A DNA stretch of 64,000 nucleotides from Carya illinoinensis (Eukaryota > Streptophyta > Magnoliopsida > Fagales > Juglandaceae), in NCBI RefSeq assembly GCF_018687715.1, contig NC_056766.1, positions 13,774,001 through 13,838,000 of the forward strand, given 5' to 3'. The translations under genes and the position numbers were made by a program. Positions 1-10,934 of this stretch are shown one piece after another. Each line of letters starts with the position of its first letter. Position 1 is the first letter of the stretch. The notes below the pieces were generated by a model. The model was not told the origin of the DNA, searched no databases, and saw only the letters and a program-made list of their open reading frames with translations.

Positions 1-479
1 AGTTAAGCCAAGCCCCAAAAAATACATTTTCAGCAGGAAATCAAGCCAAACTCAACAAACCCCTTATTCGAAAAATGGTAATAACATTTATGGAAAGCTA
101 GCTACAGAATATTGTAAGTACAAGACTCCCAAAATCCAGGCCACTTGGGCTACATGATGTCGTGCATCGAAATGGAACGTAAAGAATCCGGCCTACTGAT
201 CTCCTCTCCCTCTGGCCTCAAATGTTTTGTTATGATCTAAAATATTTGCATCAGTAATTGTCATATGAGTCCAAATTTAGAAGAATAAAGAATTCCATTG
301 TCCATTCAACCAAACATGTCATTGGACTGTCGGATGCACCCAAGGTAGACTCATCAGTGTAGAGTCGCCATCGAGAAGTTTGGTGCCTTGCCGAAATTTT
401 TAAGAATACTGGCGGAACTAAACCCCCATCGACAACCAGAAAATCTATACTCTTCGGGTTCTTCTCCTTCACTGTTTTT
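1..479 (+). other. Upstream region of P450 copy A, duplicated upstream of copy D
   Basis: This stretch is repeated almost base for base at about 58486-58906, in front of P450 copy D, with scattered substitutions and small indels. Part of it (about 217-479) is also recognisable in front of copy B near 24735-24932. It presumably held the promoter and 5' UTR of the ancestral gene. I see no gene in it; the apparent minus-strand reading frame here is antisense to the P450 exon. Confidence 0.75.
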
Positions 480-3400
480 ATGGCTAGTATACTTGCCCTA
501 TTTCTCTTTTTCTTATTTCTAGGTTGGATATGGAAAAGAACCCAAAAAAATGCCCCTCGAAAGGTACTTCCACCGAAAGCAAGTGGTGCATGGCCAGTAA
601 TCAGCCACCTCCACCTATTAGGAGAGATGCAACCAGCCCATATAACCCTAGGTGACACGGCCGACAAGAACGGACCAATCTTTAGTATCAACTTGGGCAT
701 GCATAGAGCTATAGTAGTGAGCAGTTCAAAGATAGCTAAAGAGTGTTTCATTACGAATGACAAAGCCTTTGCCAACCGTCCAAAAGCTTTGGCGATAGAA
801 CTCATGGGTTGCAACAACGCCATGTTCGGTTTCAGCCCATACGGTTCCTATTGGCACCATGTTTGAAGAATAGCCACTCTTGAGTTTCTCTCAAATCACC
901 ATCTTGAGATGTTCAAACACATGCAAGAGTCAGAGGTAAACACAGCCATAAAAGAGATCTAAGAGTTGTCGGCCAAGAATAACAACGCATTAGTAGAGAT
1001 GAGAAGATGGTTAAGCTACGTAACCTTAAATGTTGTGTTTATGATGGTTATAAAGAAGGGAGTTGCTTGGGCTATAACCAAGGATGCTAATGAAGGAAAT
1101 GATCAATGTCAAAACGCGATAAGAGATTTCTTTGTGTTGAGTGGGACATTTGTAGCTTCAGATGTGCTTCCATATCTAAGATGGTTGGACTTGGGTGGGT
1201 GACTCACTCAAAAATGAGTAGCACAAAGGCTATCCCAAGTGCAGGAGGATGTCGTGTAATAATTAGGAATAAATTCCTAGATCATCTCCTCAGAGAAAGT
1301 TACTTAAAAATCAAACTCATTTAAAATGGTGGAAATATTCACAAAGATAAAGATAAAAATGATGGTATGTGCAATGGATGGAAGAGTGCAACAAGAATGA
1401 AAAAGGGCACTAGTCATGGACTAGATTCATATTCTTAGATTTTTGAGTGTCGAAATGAAATGTAAAAGACTTAACAAATTGAAATTATTAATCAAAGAAT
1501 CAACTAAACTGAACAATCTTAATTAATCTAACAATTAAACAATGAAACTGAAATTATTTAAATCCTATTTAAATTTTAATCAATCTAATATGCAATTGAA
1601 CTAAGAAATTAATAAAACTAAGCTAGGATTAAACTAGATTAGAAAGTAATTGGTAAAACACAAACTGAAAATTGAAAAGTCCAAAACCAAGATTCTAGAA
1701 TTCATCCTTGTATTTAAATCACAAATTCTCAAAATTAATCTATAACAATTGTAATTACTATTAAATGAAAGCTTAAAGAAGTGAGAAAAATAAATAGCAC
1801 GAAATAAGTAAACAACAAATAAATTGCCCAACTAAAACAAAAACAAAAGCTCTCTCCTTCACTCTCTTTGCAAGAAATTAAGGTAGTACATTTAATGAAA
1901 TAAAATTCTTGAACAATTCTTAACACACTTAATAAAAACTCTAGAAAATCCCAATGACCAACTCACTCCTTTCCTTCTTTGAGAACCACCGACACCTCTC
2001 CTCCAAATTCCCACTTCTCGTTCACTACCCTCCCTCCAACCAAATGACCGACTCACCTATTAAGACACCTCACTCAAATCAAGTCAAGCACGGCACTGCA
2101 CAACACTTCCTTTTCCCTACACGTCCTAACTCTCTCTACCTCTCTTTTAATCATTCCCACCTCATGTTTCAGAAAATTAAAATCCACTCCTAATCGACTT
2201 AAAGAATCAGCCAGCAAAAGGAAATCATTGCAACTGATTGAACTTATTGCAAGAAGATAAGGCAGCACCGACTTCACACTCCCAAGTCCCTACACGTCTC
2301 TTATTCAGCAACATAAAACTAATCCACTCCTATCTTCTCATCCAGCCATTAATGAAAACTCAAGAAAAATTAAAAACTCTCACCGACTCCAAATGAAAAA
2401 TTGCCAAAGAACATAAAAAAAAACTAAAACAAAGCAGAAAGTTGTATCTCCCTCTCGGACTGCACCCATTATTTAAAGAGCCAATCCACTGACTTCAATG
2501 ATGTCCAATTCGGTGGAAAGACGCCTTCAATCACGACTCTTCATCTCTCAACTTCTTTTCTTTAATGAGAGCCCACGTAAATCACTCCAGCAAATCACCA
2601 CCTACACGTCTACCTCCTACAAATCATCAATCATCAGATACACGTCTCCCTCTCAAATTCTGGAAATTCCCTACCGATTCTACACATCTCTCTCTTAAGT
2701 CAACGAAAAACTCTATACGTAAACTCCTCCTCACCGAACGTCCATCCCTCCAACCGAAAGCTTCTCATTGCCGTAAACATTGACCTAGCTTGCATGTATT
2801 GTCTTTCTTTTCACGCTTTCTATTTTCCTTTTTCGGTGGTGTTAATTGTTGACTACATCACATGCAGCTCTCTATCTTCCTTAATTTCGGCTACTGCTTC
2901 CTTAATTTCAGCTCTTTTTCCACACATGTTTCTTCAAAGCTTCCTTCTCAGCTTTACATACGAACAGAAGCTCCTTTGTTCCCGAACGTCCCAAGCCCTT
3001 TGCCCTTTATTTCCTTTTCCTTGACTTTTCATTCCACTAGTGTGTCTCATTCCCCTTTCGGCTCCACTTCGGATTTTACTTAATCATATTTCCATTATTT
3101 TCGACCTTCCTTCAAAACTCCACATCGCTTGTCGACAATTCTTTTACATTCAAAGTCCTCAACATTTTATCTTTTTCAGCAACTCTACTTTGAAAGACTC
3201 GTAAAGCATGCACTTTTAGTCAGAGTCGGATCTCGTGAATTTTATTTAAACTGGAAATAAAGAGATAAAACAAATTAAAACTCAGAAGAATAAAATATAA
3301 AAAAAATATAATATATATGTGAGGAAATATTGTCCAAATAAATCCTAGTTATAAAATTAAGCATAAACATGATATTAATCAATTAAAAATCACAACTCGA

Positions 3401-4470
3401 ATTTATGCTTATTAACTATTTTTCCATCTAAAACCAATAATAATGTCACGAAGCAATTGAACTACATTAGTTTTAAATAGCGAAAATATGCAATATTTCA
3501 GCTCAATCAGTGGGTACGTACGAAAAGACAATGAAGAAAACTGCAAAAAGATTAGATCATGAGCTTGAAGGATGGTTAGAAGAACACAAGCAAAGAAGAA
3601 TTTCTGGGGAGGTAAAGAATGGACATCAAGACTTTATGGGTGTGATGTTATCTATTGTTTTTGACAGTGAATAGATTTCTAATTATGATGCTGATACAAT
3701 CAACAAGGCTACTTGACTGGTATGCTTTTGATAACACTATTTAGCTAATGTAGGGTACTAAGATTGCTTTGCTTTATATTTATTGAATATAAAGATCATT
3801 CTTGATTTGTGAAGTTGACTGATCACGGGTGTCTTTATTTTTTCTATTTCTTCTAAAATTGTTTCTTCTTTAAACACAAAATAAGCTTGGGCTTGAAGAG
3901 AGCAATCATCAAAATTTGAACTAGAACAAACAAAACAAAACGTAGAAGCGAGACGAAATTGTAAGTATTTATTATAGGCATTTCTTTTTTCTTTTAAACT
4001 TTTGAGGGGAATAGTTTTGTTGATCTCTATTTTAGTTTAATATGGTAAAATTATAAATAACATATACATACATGCTGGGACTTTTGCAGGCCTTCATCTT
4101 GGGGGTACAGATACAACGATGGTGACAATGATATGGGCTCTTAAGAAAGCCCAACAAGAATTAGACCTTCAGATTGGTAGAGATAGGCTAGTGATGGAAT
4201 TAGACATGAAAAACCTAGTCTATCTTCAAGCTGTCATTAATGAAAGAATGCGTTTATATCCTGCTAGGCCACTTTCTATGCCACACGTGTCCTTAGAGGA
4301 TTTCACTTTCGCTGGTTACCACGTCCCAGCGGGCAGCTGTCTTCTTGTTAATCTATCAAAGATCCATAGAGATCCACAAGTGTTTTTAGATGCAACCAAA
4401 TTTTGCCCAGAAATACTCCTTACAACCCACAAAGATGTTGACTTTAGGGGCCAACATTTTGAGTTCATAC
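480..4470 (+). pseudogene. CYP82-like cytochrome P450, copy A, broken
   Basis: Microsomal cytochrome P450, a heme monooxygenase of plant specialised metabolism, CYP82-like. The start has a hydrophobic anchor (about residues 3-18) and the proline-rich hinge typical of the family. Exon 1 is 480-1194 plus 3510-3719, split by a 2.3-kb insertion; the intron is 3720-4089 (GT-AG) and exon 2 is 4090-4470. In-frame stops lie at 864-866, 960-962, 3672-3674 and 3714-3716. Exon 2 has lost 30 bases in frame relative to copy B, removing ten residues just after the I-helix (GGTDTT here, AGTDTT in B). It stops before the heme-binding FxxGxRxCxG motif. The tail after 4470 matches copy B DNA far downstream of its stop codon, so a deletion of about 1.1 kb removed the heme loop, C-terminus and 3' UTR. 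Family call is firm, substrate unknown, certainly nonfunctional. Confidence 0.9.
1200..3509. mobile_element. Putative solo LTR (2.3 kb) inside P450 copy A exon 1
   Basis: The insert begins TG (1200-1201), ends CA (3508-3509) and is flanked by the 5-base direct repeat GTGGG (1195-1199 and 3510-3514). Removing it and one repeat joins the two halves of P450 exon 1 at the point where copy B is continuous (near 25640). I see no gag, protease, reverse transcriptase or integrase coding, and no second copy of its ends inside it, so a solo LTR is the best reading. A non-autonomous LTR element is the alternative. Orientation is not determined. Confidence 0.7.
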
Positions 4471-5518
4471 ATGATGTTTCTTTTGCATGTTAGATAATGT
4501 TAGACTATCATTATTATAAAAATCCCTTAAAAGGTCTTTAGTTAAATTATAAATGACTATATAAAGCTAAATCACTATTTTACACATGATTTTATCTAAT
4601 TAAGCACATATTATTTTTTTAAGGGACTGTAATAATTTCATTAGTTATTTGAAAATAAGTTGTAAAATAGTTGTAAAAGAGTTATAGGTACATATATCAT
4701 TACTTTTGATTAAATCTTGCCACTCTATTAAAAATAAATTTTAATATTATAAAAGAACTTTTATGTTTCATGGAGAGTTATAAAATAGTTTCTAAGATTA
4801 TATTTCCTAAGTTCTTTTAGTGACGTAGAAACTAGAAACTAGATTCATCTATACACACGCATGCATTGAACACTATATAAAAAAAAAACCGAAACACGAC
4901 TCCTGAAATTTATTCTACGAACCTGGGTACTAAATATGGGCTTTTATGCGACCAGCTGGGCTTTTAACATTTCAACCAACATTTTGTTTTCGGTACTGCA
5001 AATGGGCTTCAAGCAGACAAGCTGGGCTTCTCCTCTAGCCGTGCATAATATTCACATTTTAGCAAACAACTATAAATTAGGAATAACTTGCTTAACTGAA
5101 TTCAATAAATATTGTAAGATTCAATTTGTGTCCATATGATTTTCCTATTCTGCTAGATCCTAAATTTTGGATAATCCAAATCCAATTTGTATTCTGAAAT
5201 TTATCATAATTTTAATTCGCAACTGGTTTTCATAACTCAAACCAGATTTATAGTTAAGAATTTTGATTCTAATTCAACCAACACTCAAATTGTTGGTGAA
5301 GAGGATGACAACACTTATGTGTTGTAGGTGACAAATGTTTTATTCAACAATCTTTCCAAGTTTTCCATGAACTTTTTTTTTTTTTTTTAGCTGTTTTATG
5401 AAGTTGTTTGGATTTTTTATTGGATGTTTTTAGTTGGACACAATTTGGTTTAATGAACTTTTATGCTACTATTTAATCAAGAAAATTTATGTTAGCTAGC
5501 TAGCACAATACCATTAGT
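4471..5518. other. 3' flank of P450 copy A, repeated after the 28-kb solo LTR
   Basis: AT-rich noncoding DNA. It matches, in pieces, 28207-28241, 31370-31495, 36400-36620 and 37772-38410, where later insertions split the second copy. A subsection at about 4936-5050, with several TGGGCTT words, recurs at about 37925-38045 and partly at 41815-41890. No gene is seen. Confidence 0.6.
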
Positions 5519-5530
5519 CACTACAAGAAA
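5519..5530 (+). repeat. CACTA left terminal inverted repeat
   Basis: CACTACAAGAAA, the classic plant CACTA terminus, directly after the AGT target duplication. Confidence 0.9.
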
Positions 5531-5534
5531 TCGT

Positions 5535-5705
5535 AGTTTTACCGGTGATTTTATAATCGCCGCAAGATAAAACGCTGCTATATGTATTAATTTGCCTGCG
5601 ATTAGGAACTCGCCGCGTAGTTCTACAGATTCACTGGCGCCATCTAATTAAATGGTTTTAGCGGCGACTACAAAAATATATTGCAACGACATTCCACGCC
5701 GCAAC
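5535..5705. repeat. CACTA left subterminal repeats
   Basis: Four or five degenerate GC-rich units built on GCGATT / CGCCG words lie within the first 190 bases of the element. In En/Spm elements such repeats bind the TNPA protein. The array is much shorter than the one at the other end. Confidence 0.7.
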
Positions 5706-6654
5706 ATCCCATATTTGCATTTAGTGTCGGGATAGACTCAGGGCGCCAAAACACTTTCCCCCCAACTTATTTCCCCCGCCCTCACCATCGCACACCCATC
5801 TAATTCGGAAAATCAAAGGAGAGGAATCGGTGACCAAAATCTCCGCCGGCAACCTCCCCCGACTGAAACCCCTCCTCATTGCCCCCATTTTCCACTCCTC
5901 GTCGACCCACACCGGTGTTATCCTTCCTATTCTAAAGCTTCCCCTGTTTCACTATCTCCGAAATTCAACCGGTGTTTCAGTCCCTCATTGCACACGCCGG
6001 CTGCCGAGGAAGAAGGCCAGTCGTTTCTCGTCGCAACAGATGAAAGGTTAGCCACTTTAATTTGCTTTGTGGCTTCTTCTTTGTAGTTGTGATCACTGCC
6101 ACTGCTTTTAGGGTTTGAATATCTATCTAGAATGACATAGACAATGCTAGCCATGATTTTAATAGTAAAAATCATGATTTAAGGTGACATTAGAAAAACA
6201 TTACCATGTAATTTTCTAGTTGGTTTATTTGAAGCAAGTCAAGCAATGGAGAGAAAATTGGATTTAAATCGCCTTGGGAGGTCAAAGGTAGATGAAGGTG
6301 TCTTGGGAGTGTATTAATAAGATGTAAAATTTGATTCTGGTGTCGGTATGAGGACGTGCCTTTACAAAATGGCTGTGTACTTGAATGCTTACTGGATTAG
6401 AATCATTGTTGGCCTTCTAGTAAGCCTTTTGTTTCAATTCTAGTAGCTTTGTTGCTTATGTGAATAAATGGAAATAAGTGGAACTCGAATAATCTTTTTT
6501 TGATAAGTGGAACTCGAATAATCTTAATGTTGTCTTTGTCCTATCTTTTTGTATATTAAGCATCTTAATTTAGCTAATTATTTTTTCTTTGGATTTGAAT
6601 TTAATTATTTGAGTTTTGTGGATATTAACTTTTTGGGTTTTATTTTATGCTACC
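5706..6654. other. CACTA interior, GC-rich leader region
   Basis: Positions 5740-6050 are markedly richer in C and G than the surroundings and end in a donor-like AAAG/GTTAGC context, resembling a plant 5' UTR or first exon. It could be the element's own promoter and leader, or the first exon of the captured gene that follows. Conceptual translations match nothing I recognise. Positions 6060-6654 look intron-like. Confidence 0.35.
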
Positions 6655-7870
6655 AGCTTAGAAGAGGCCTATGAGGCCTTAAGAGCGTTTGAGATTCTTG
6701 GAATCCAAGGAAAGCCTGACATAAGCACCAGTTCTTGCCAATCTATTTCTGAAACTCTCGGGTCATCATCTTCGACTACAAATGGTTTATTCCACGCTCT
6801 AAAAGTTAACTGCATATTGAAGTGTGAGATTGACGAGGAAATCTTCCAGGTATCCTGTGGCCCTTGCTCTGTTGTGTCGTTTGCAGCTTGTAAGTCATTG
6901 CTTTTGAGAAATGTGGCAATAACTCACTCCTGCTTCTTAATTTCAATTTTCTTCTAAAGGGCATCACTTCAAGACTTAAAGTTGTTTTCAATGATGGAAA
7001 TTCATTGCTTGACTACTAATACTCAATAGGAAGCTTGGTACTTATCAAGGTAACAATTACATGTTTTTGCAGGATGTATTCTCCAGTTTTGATGTTCTGC
7101 GTAAGAATTTTTACTGAAAGGGAATTGTAACCCTTCAGAGGTTGTTGACTTTAAAATTGCATGCTCTTTAGCAGCTTGCATAATTTTGATCAATGATTCT
7201 AAGACAATTTGTTTATCTGATTTTTGGTGCAGGATCAAACTTCTGGAGTTGATGTACTTCTTGGTGATGCTAATGGAATATATTCCATTCCATTAGGGTT
7301 CGTTTCTGTGGCACCTATTCCTTTGCAGTAGTTCTAAGGCAGTCTAAGTACCGTTGGGGATAACCCCTGGAACTTGCCATGTCACACGAGGCAGAGCATC
7401 TGTTTCCAATAGTACTGGAAATGATCCTACTTTTTCTCTCAAATTTCCATCATTGATATCTTTTTTGTATCCCATATATAATCAAAAGGCTTATCTTCTG
7501 AATGTTTGACCTTATGTCCCTTCCCACTGGCAGGCTTTGAGTCAGAGTGATGGAAGGTGGCGCTTCAGTTCAAATAATCCCAAGTCTAGTACCTATGCTG
7601 CTGGTAATGTCAAGAGCCATTTTACCATATGATGTTAGTTGTATAAACTTTGGTTTTATTACTGAATTTAGGTCTTTATTCATAAAAAAAAAAATTACTG
7701 AATTTAGGTCTTAGGCATAATGGTTCTCAATGGTTGTATTTTGATCATTTAGGATTTGCTGAACTTGGTTACACTCACTACCTGTAAACACCATGCTTCT
7801 TTCAGGATTAGCCCTTGAAGCATTTGCGGGAGTTGTATCGTTAGCATCTTCTAACATTGACCACAAATTG
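6655..7870 (+). pseudogene. RPN2: Captured ribophorin II (RPN2) gene fragment
   Basis: Exon pieces with plant introns encode part of the luminal N-terminal region of ribophorin II, a subunit of the ER oligosaccharyltransferase that N-glycosylates proteins. Exon-like blocks: 6655-6849 (starts LEEAYEALRAFEILG, contains NCILKCEI); about 6960-7049 (RLK... then SIGSLVLIK, with an in-frame TAA after SLLDY); 7233 to about 7299 (SGVDVLLGDANGIY); 7534-7603 ([19 protein letters not shown]); 7806-7870 (LALEAFAGVVSLASSNIDHK). Most blocks are bounded by AG and GT in the right places and follow the family order. The signal peptide and the rest of the gene are missing. It lies wholly inside the CACTA element, on the same strand as TNP2, and retains introns, so capture was at DNA level. 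The family match is from memory of RPN2 sequences and should be confirmed by search. Confidence 0.75.
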
Positions 7871-10800
7871 GTAATACTATTTTTTTTCCTATGTTCTTTG
7901 TTTTGAGAGAAGCTTTGAATGTTTTATGGACCTAAAATAATGGTCTAGTGTTGTATTATTTGTGTTGATCAAGGCATCTTTAGTTCAGTTACCTCCCAGA
8001 GATGAGTGTTTGCATTTATAAGCGTCAAGCCCTATTTCCTGAATTTGTTTAGTTGCTACAGCTTTTGTAAATTTGATAGCCTTCTTTCTGATGGACTCGA
8101 CATCACACACACACACAAGAAATGTTTTAAATATATATCCATGAAACTTAAGGATGGTATTTCACCAAAATCAACATAATATGGTAGTTTAATGATTGGC
8201 ACACACACGTGCAAGAAGTGTTTTAAACATATATCCATGAAACTTAGGAATCTAGGGTGATATTTCACCAAAATCACATAATATGGTTCTTTAACGATTG
8301 CCTTTTAGGTCAGGTGGTTAGAAGGCCATGCTTCTCATGTGTTCTTAACAAAATGTTAATATGGTTTGAAGTTATTGATTTTATTCAACCGAGATTGCAC
8401 TGAGATTGAAGAAACTAATCAGCAAGGGGAAGGAGGGTGGTAAACACGCACTAAAGCATTAGCTTCACCTATGTTAAAATTTCTTTTGTAGTGAGATATG
8501 GGTACTACTTTCTGGTGTACTTTCTTTTTGTTTATATTGAATTTCCTCCTAAATTCGAAAGTGACAAATTGTATAATTGGAAAAATCCCCAGAAAAGAAC
8601 AATACAGGCTAGCTTTAAAAAATACAAGAAAGAAAGATTATTAAAAGGGTATAGAGAGTTTTCCTCCAAACTTAGTAGGATGAAAATCTCACCAATATCC
8701 CTTCTATATATAGAAATGACAAGTATATATCTACATGTTGCACATGTAATAACGACATGTTAATTTAAAAATCTCCACGGATATGCCTGGAATGCCATAT
8801 CATTAAAAATAAAAATAAAAAAAAACTTGTGTTTCTCATATGTTTAAGGGACCTATGACAAATTTAATGATAGCCTAGCTGTAGGAAACTTCCTCAAACC
8901 GCGTTTGGAAGAAACTCTATCCAGGATATAATATAACTTGCCTTAGACGTTACACTTCACTATAGGATTCCGCAATCTTCTATATCGAAACTGCCAAATT
9001 CCAAAATGGGATGTGGTGTCGTATTATGCCTGAATCATGCATATTCTAGATTTGTCCGGAATCTATCGACACCGCTAGACCGGACTAAATCTCTTTAAAT
9101 CAATGTATATAAGTCTTCTATGTGATATAAAGTCTTCTTTGGATATATATATATATGTGTGTGTGTACGTGTGTGAAAACTTCTTCAGATTTATGTAATC
9201 TTGAGAGATTCTAGCTTCTCTTTTTTCCTTGTTTGATGTATGCAATAAAAGTAAAGTTAGAAAATAATTTTTCTAGTGGACATGAATTATACATATATCC
9301 AGCGCACAGGTGTGGCTGCCAGCCACCAATCACTGTTCTATACTTCTTCTCCTAAATTTTAAGATTTTTAGCAAGGTGGAGGCTGGGTAGGCTTAATATA
9401 AACTCCAATAAAAAGCTGACGTGTTGGAGGGGATAAATTGCCAAATGTACATTATGTGTAGACTATGCTGAATGTATGGACAGAAAGTTCCTGGGTTGAG
9501 GTTGTGCTTCAACCTTTATTTTCCCCAAGTGAAGATTAGGCCAGGAAATTTATAAGTAGATGATTTTCCCAACTTGATTTATGTAGTCCATATTGTGATA
9601 ACAACAATCTTTGTCTATAGTTTTCTAGTGTATTTTTTTTACCCTGATTTCGTGATAAATATATTCTGTTATTAGTTCTGAAACTGAAATTTACATGGAT
9701 TTTCCCCTGTAGATTGCAACTGGACGTCGAGGTTGGTACGATGCTAAAAGGCATTCACAATAGCGTTCTTTAAGAGTATTGTCATTTGTTGAGCCTGCCC
9801 ATCCAGGAGTGAGCCGAAACTAGACATAGTCTACTGGTTATTGAAGGTAACCAAAGCATCTGCATCTGCAGCTACGCTTACCATGAATTACTTTCATTCC
9901 CATGAACTCTCATTTCATATATGGATGTTTTATGGCCTTGTGAAATAAATAGAACCATGCTTCCTCGTTTCGTTGTATACTTGTCATATACAACCTGTTT
10001 CTCAGTTTTACTCATTACTTATGATATTTCTATTAAATTTCCAGGGTATGCATGACTATACATATACAGGTTTATATAGTTAGTTATACAATGCCTATAT
10101 CGGTATCTTCCTAATGAGGGTGGTCGACATGTAATACTCTTCAGATAGTTATTACACATCACATTCCACATGTATTTTCTTAGTATTGACATGTGATTTG
10201 TAATCTTACTTCATGGCCTGATCTAAATTGTCATTTGTTAATGCGTTATCTTATTATCTATGATGAATTATTTTGTGTAGACACGGTAGTGTTGGCTACG
10301 TAGCTTAAGGGTTGACCAGCACAGTGTATATACTATATAAATCACATTTCACCTTGCCACTTTATAAAAACCCCTATATATACAACTATAGACTAATTAG
10401 CATCAGCGTTATTCACACCTTTTAACTGACCTTATCCAATACCATTCTTGACCTGGATAACAATCAAGATCATAAACTAAGGAGACGTTTCAAAGCACGA
10501 TATTTCCAATTGCCCTAGTATTGTCATCTGGTTCATTTTTGTTTAGACAGTCAATTTGAATTGGTGTATACATGACTATAAATGAAGAGATGTTATCCCT
10601 AGTATCCCCTGGTAAACAATCTAGTATGGAAGTGAAATATTTATCAAGGTCTGAGCCATGACTATATTCGATGAAACCATCATGATTGCGCAACATCACT
10701 CAATCCATGCACCTCTTAGTGGACTCATGGATATAACTTCTGTAACATGCCCACCTCTCTAGTATGACCCGAACTCAATTCGCAAACACTTGCTAGTCCT

Positions 10801-10934
10801 ATATGGAAAATCTCATGTTTTTATGCCTTCTGCCTTTATAAGACTTCCTCAATATATTTTTCAGCCTTCATCAACTATCTATGTTGACGGAGTTTTGTTT
10901 ATCTAAATCTCTTTCCCACCATATTTTTCTTTAG
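7871..10934. other. CACTA interior without recognisable genes
   Basis: About 3 kb of AT-rich DNA between the RPN2 fragment and TNP2. It holds a two-copy direct repeat (about 8105-8300) and a short TA/TG microsatellite near 9145-9175. No convincing coding region is seen; it may include further captured introns, and the last few hundred bases should hold the TNP2 promoter. Confidence 0.4.
8105..8300. repeat. Two-copy direct repeat of about 100 bases
   Basis: Two diverged copies run head to tail. Each starts with a CACACACAC run, then AAG, GTTTTAAA, ATATATCCATGAAACTTA, ATTTCACCAAAATCA and ATAATATGGT. It lies inside the CACTA element between the RPN2 fragment and TNP2. Confidence 0.75.

Noticed and set aside
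251..823. Minus-strand open frame of 190 codons
   Set aside because: It is antisense to P450 copy A exon 1 and its upstream DNA. The same antisense frame appears opposite copies B and D, so it only reflects codon structure of the P450.
1954..3083. Several open frames of 60-80 codons within the first solo LTR
   Set aside because: Overlapping frames in CT-rich sequence with no domain or splice support.
4471..4493. Novel C-terminus for P450 copy A
   Set aside because: The DNA matches the intergenic flank of copy B, so the residues are accidental.
5830..6051. GC-rich open frame as a real N-terminal exon of RPN2
   Set aside because: It has no signal peptide and no similarity I recognise to the RPN2 start, so it is left as an unassigned leader region.
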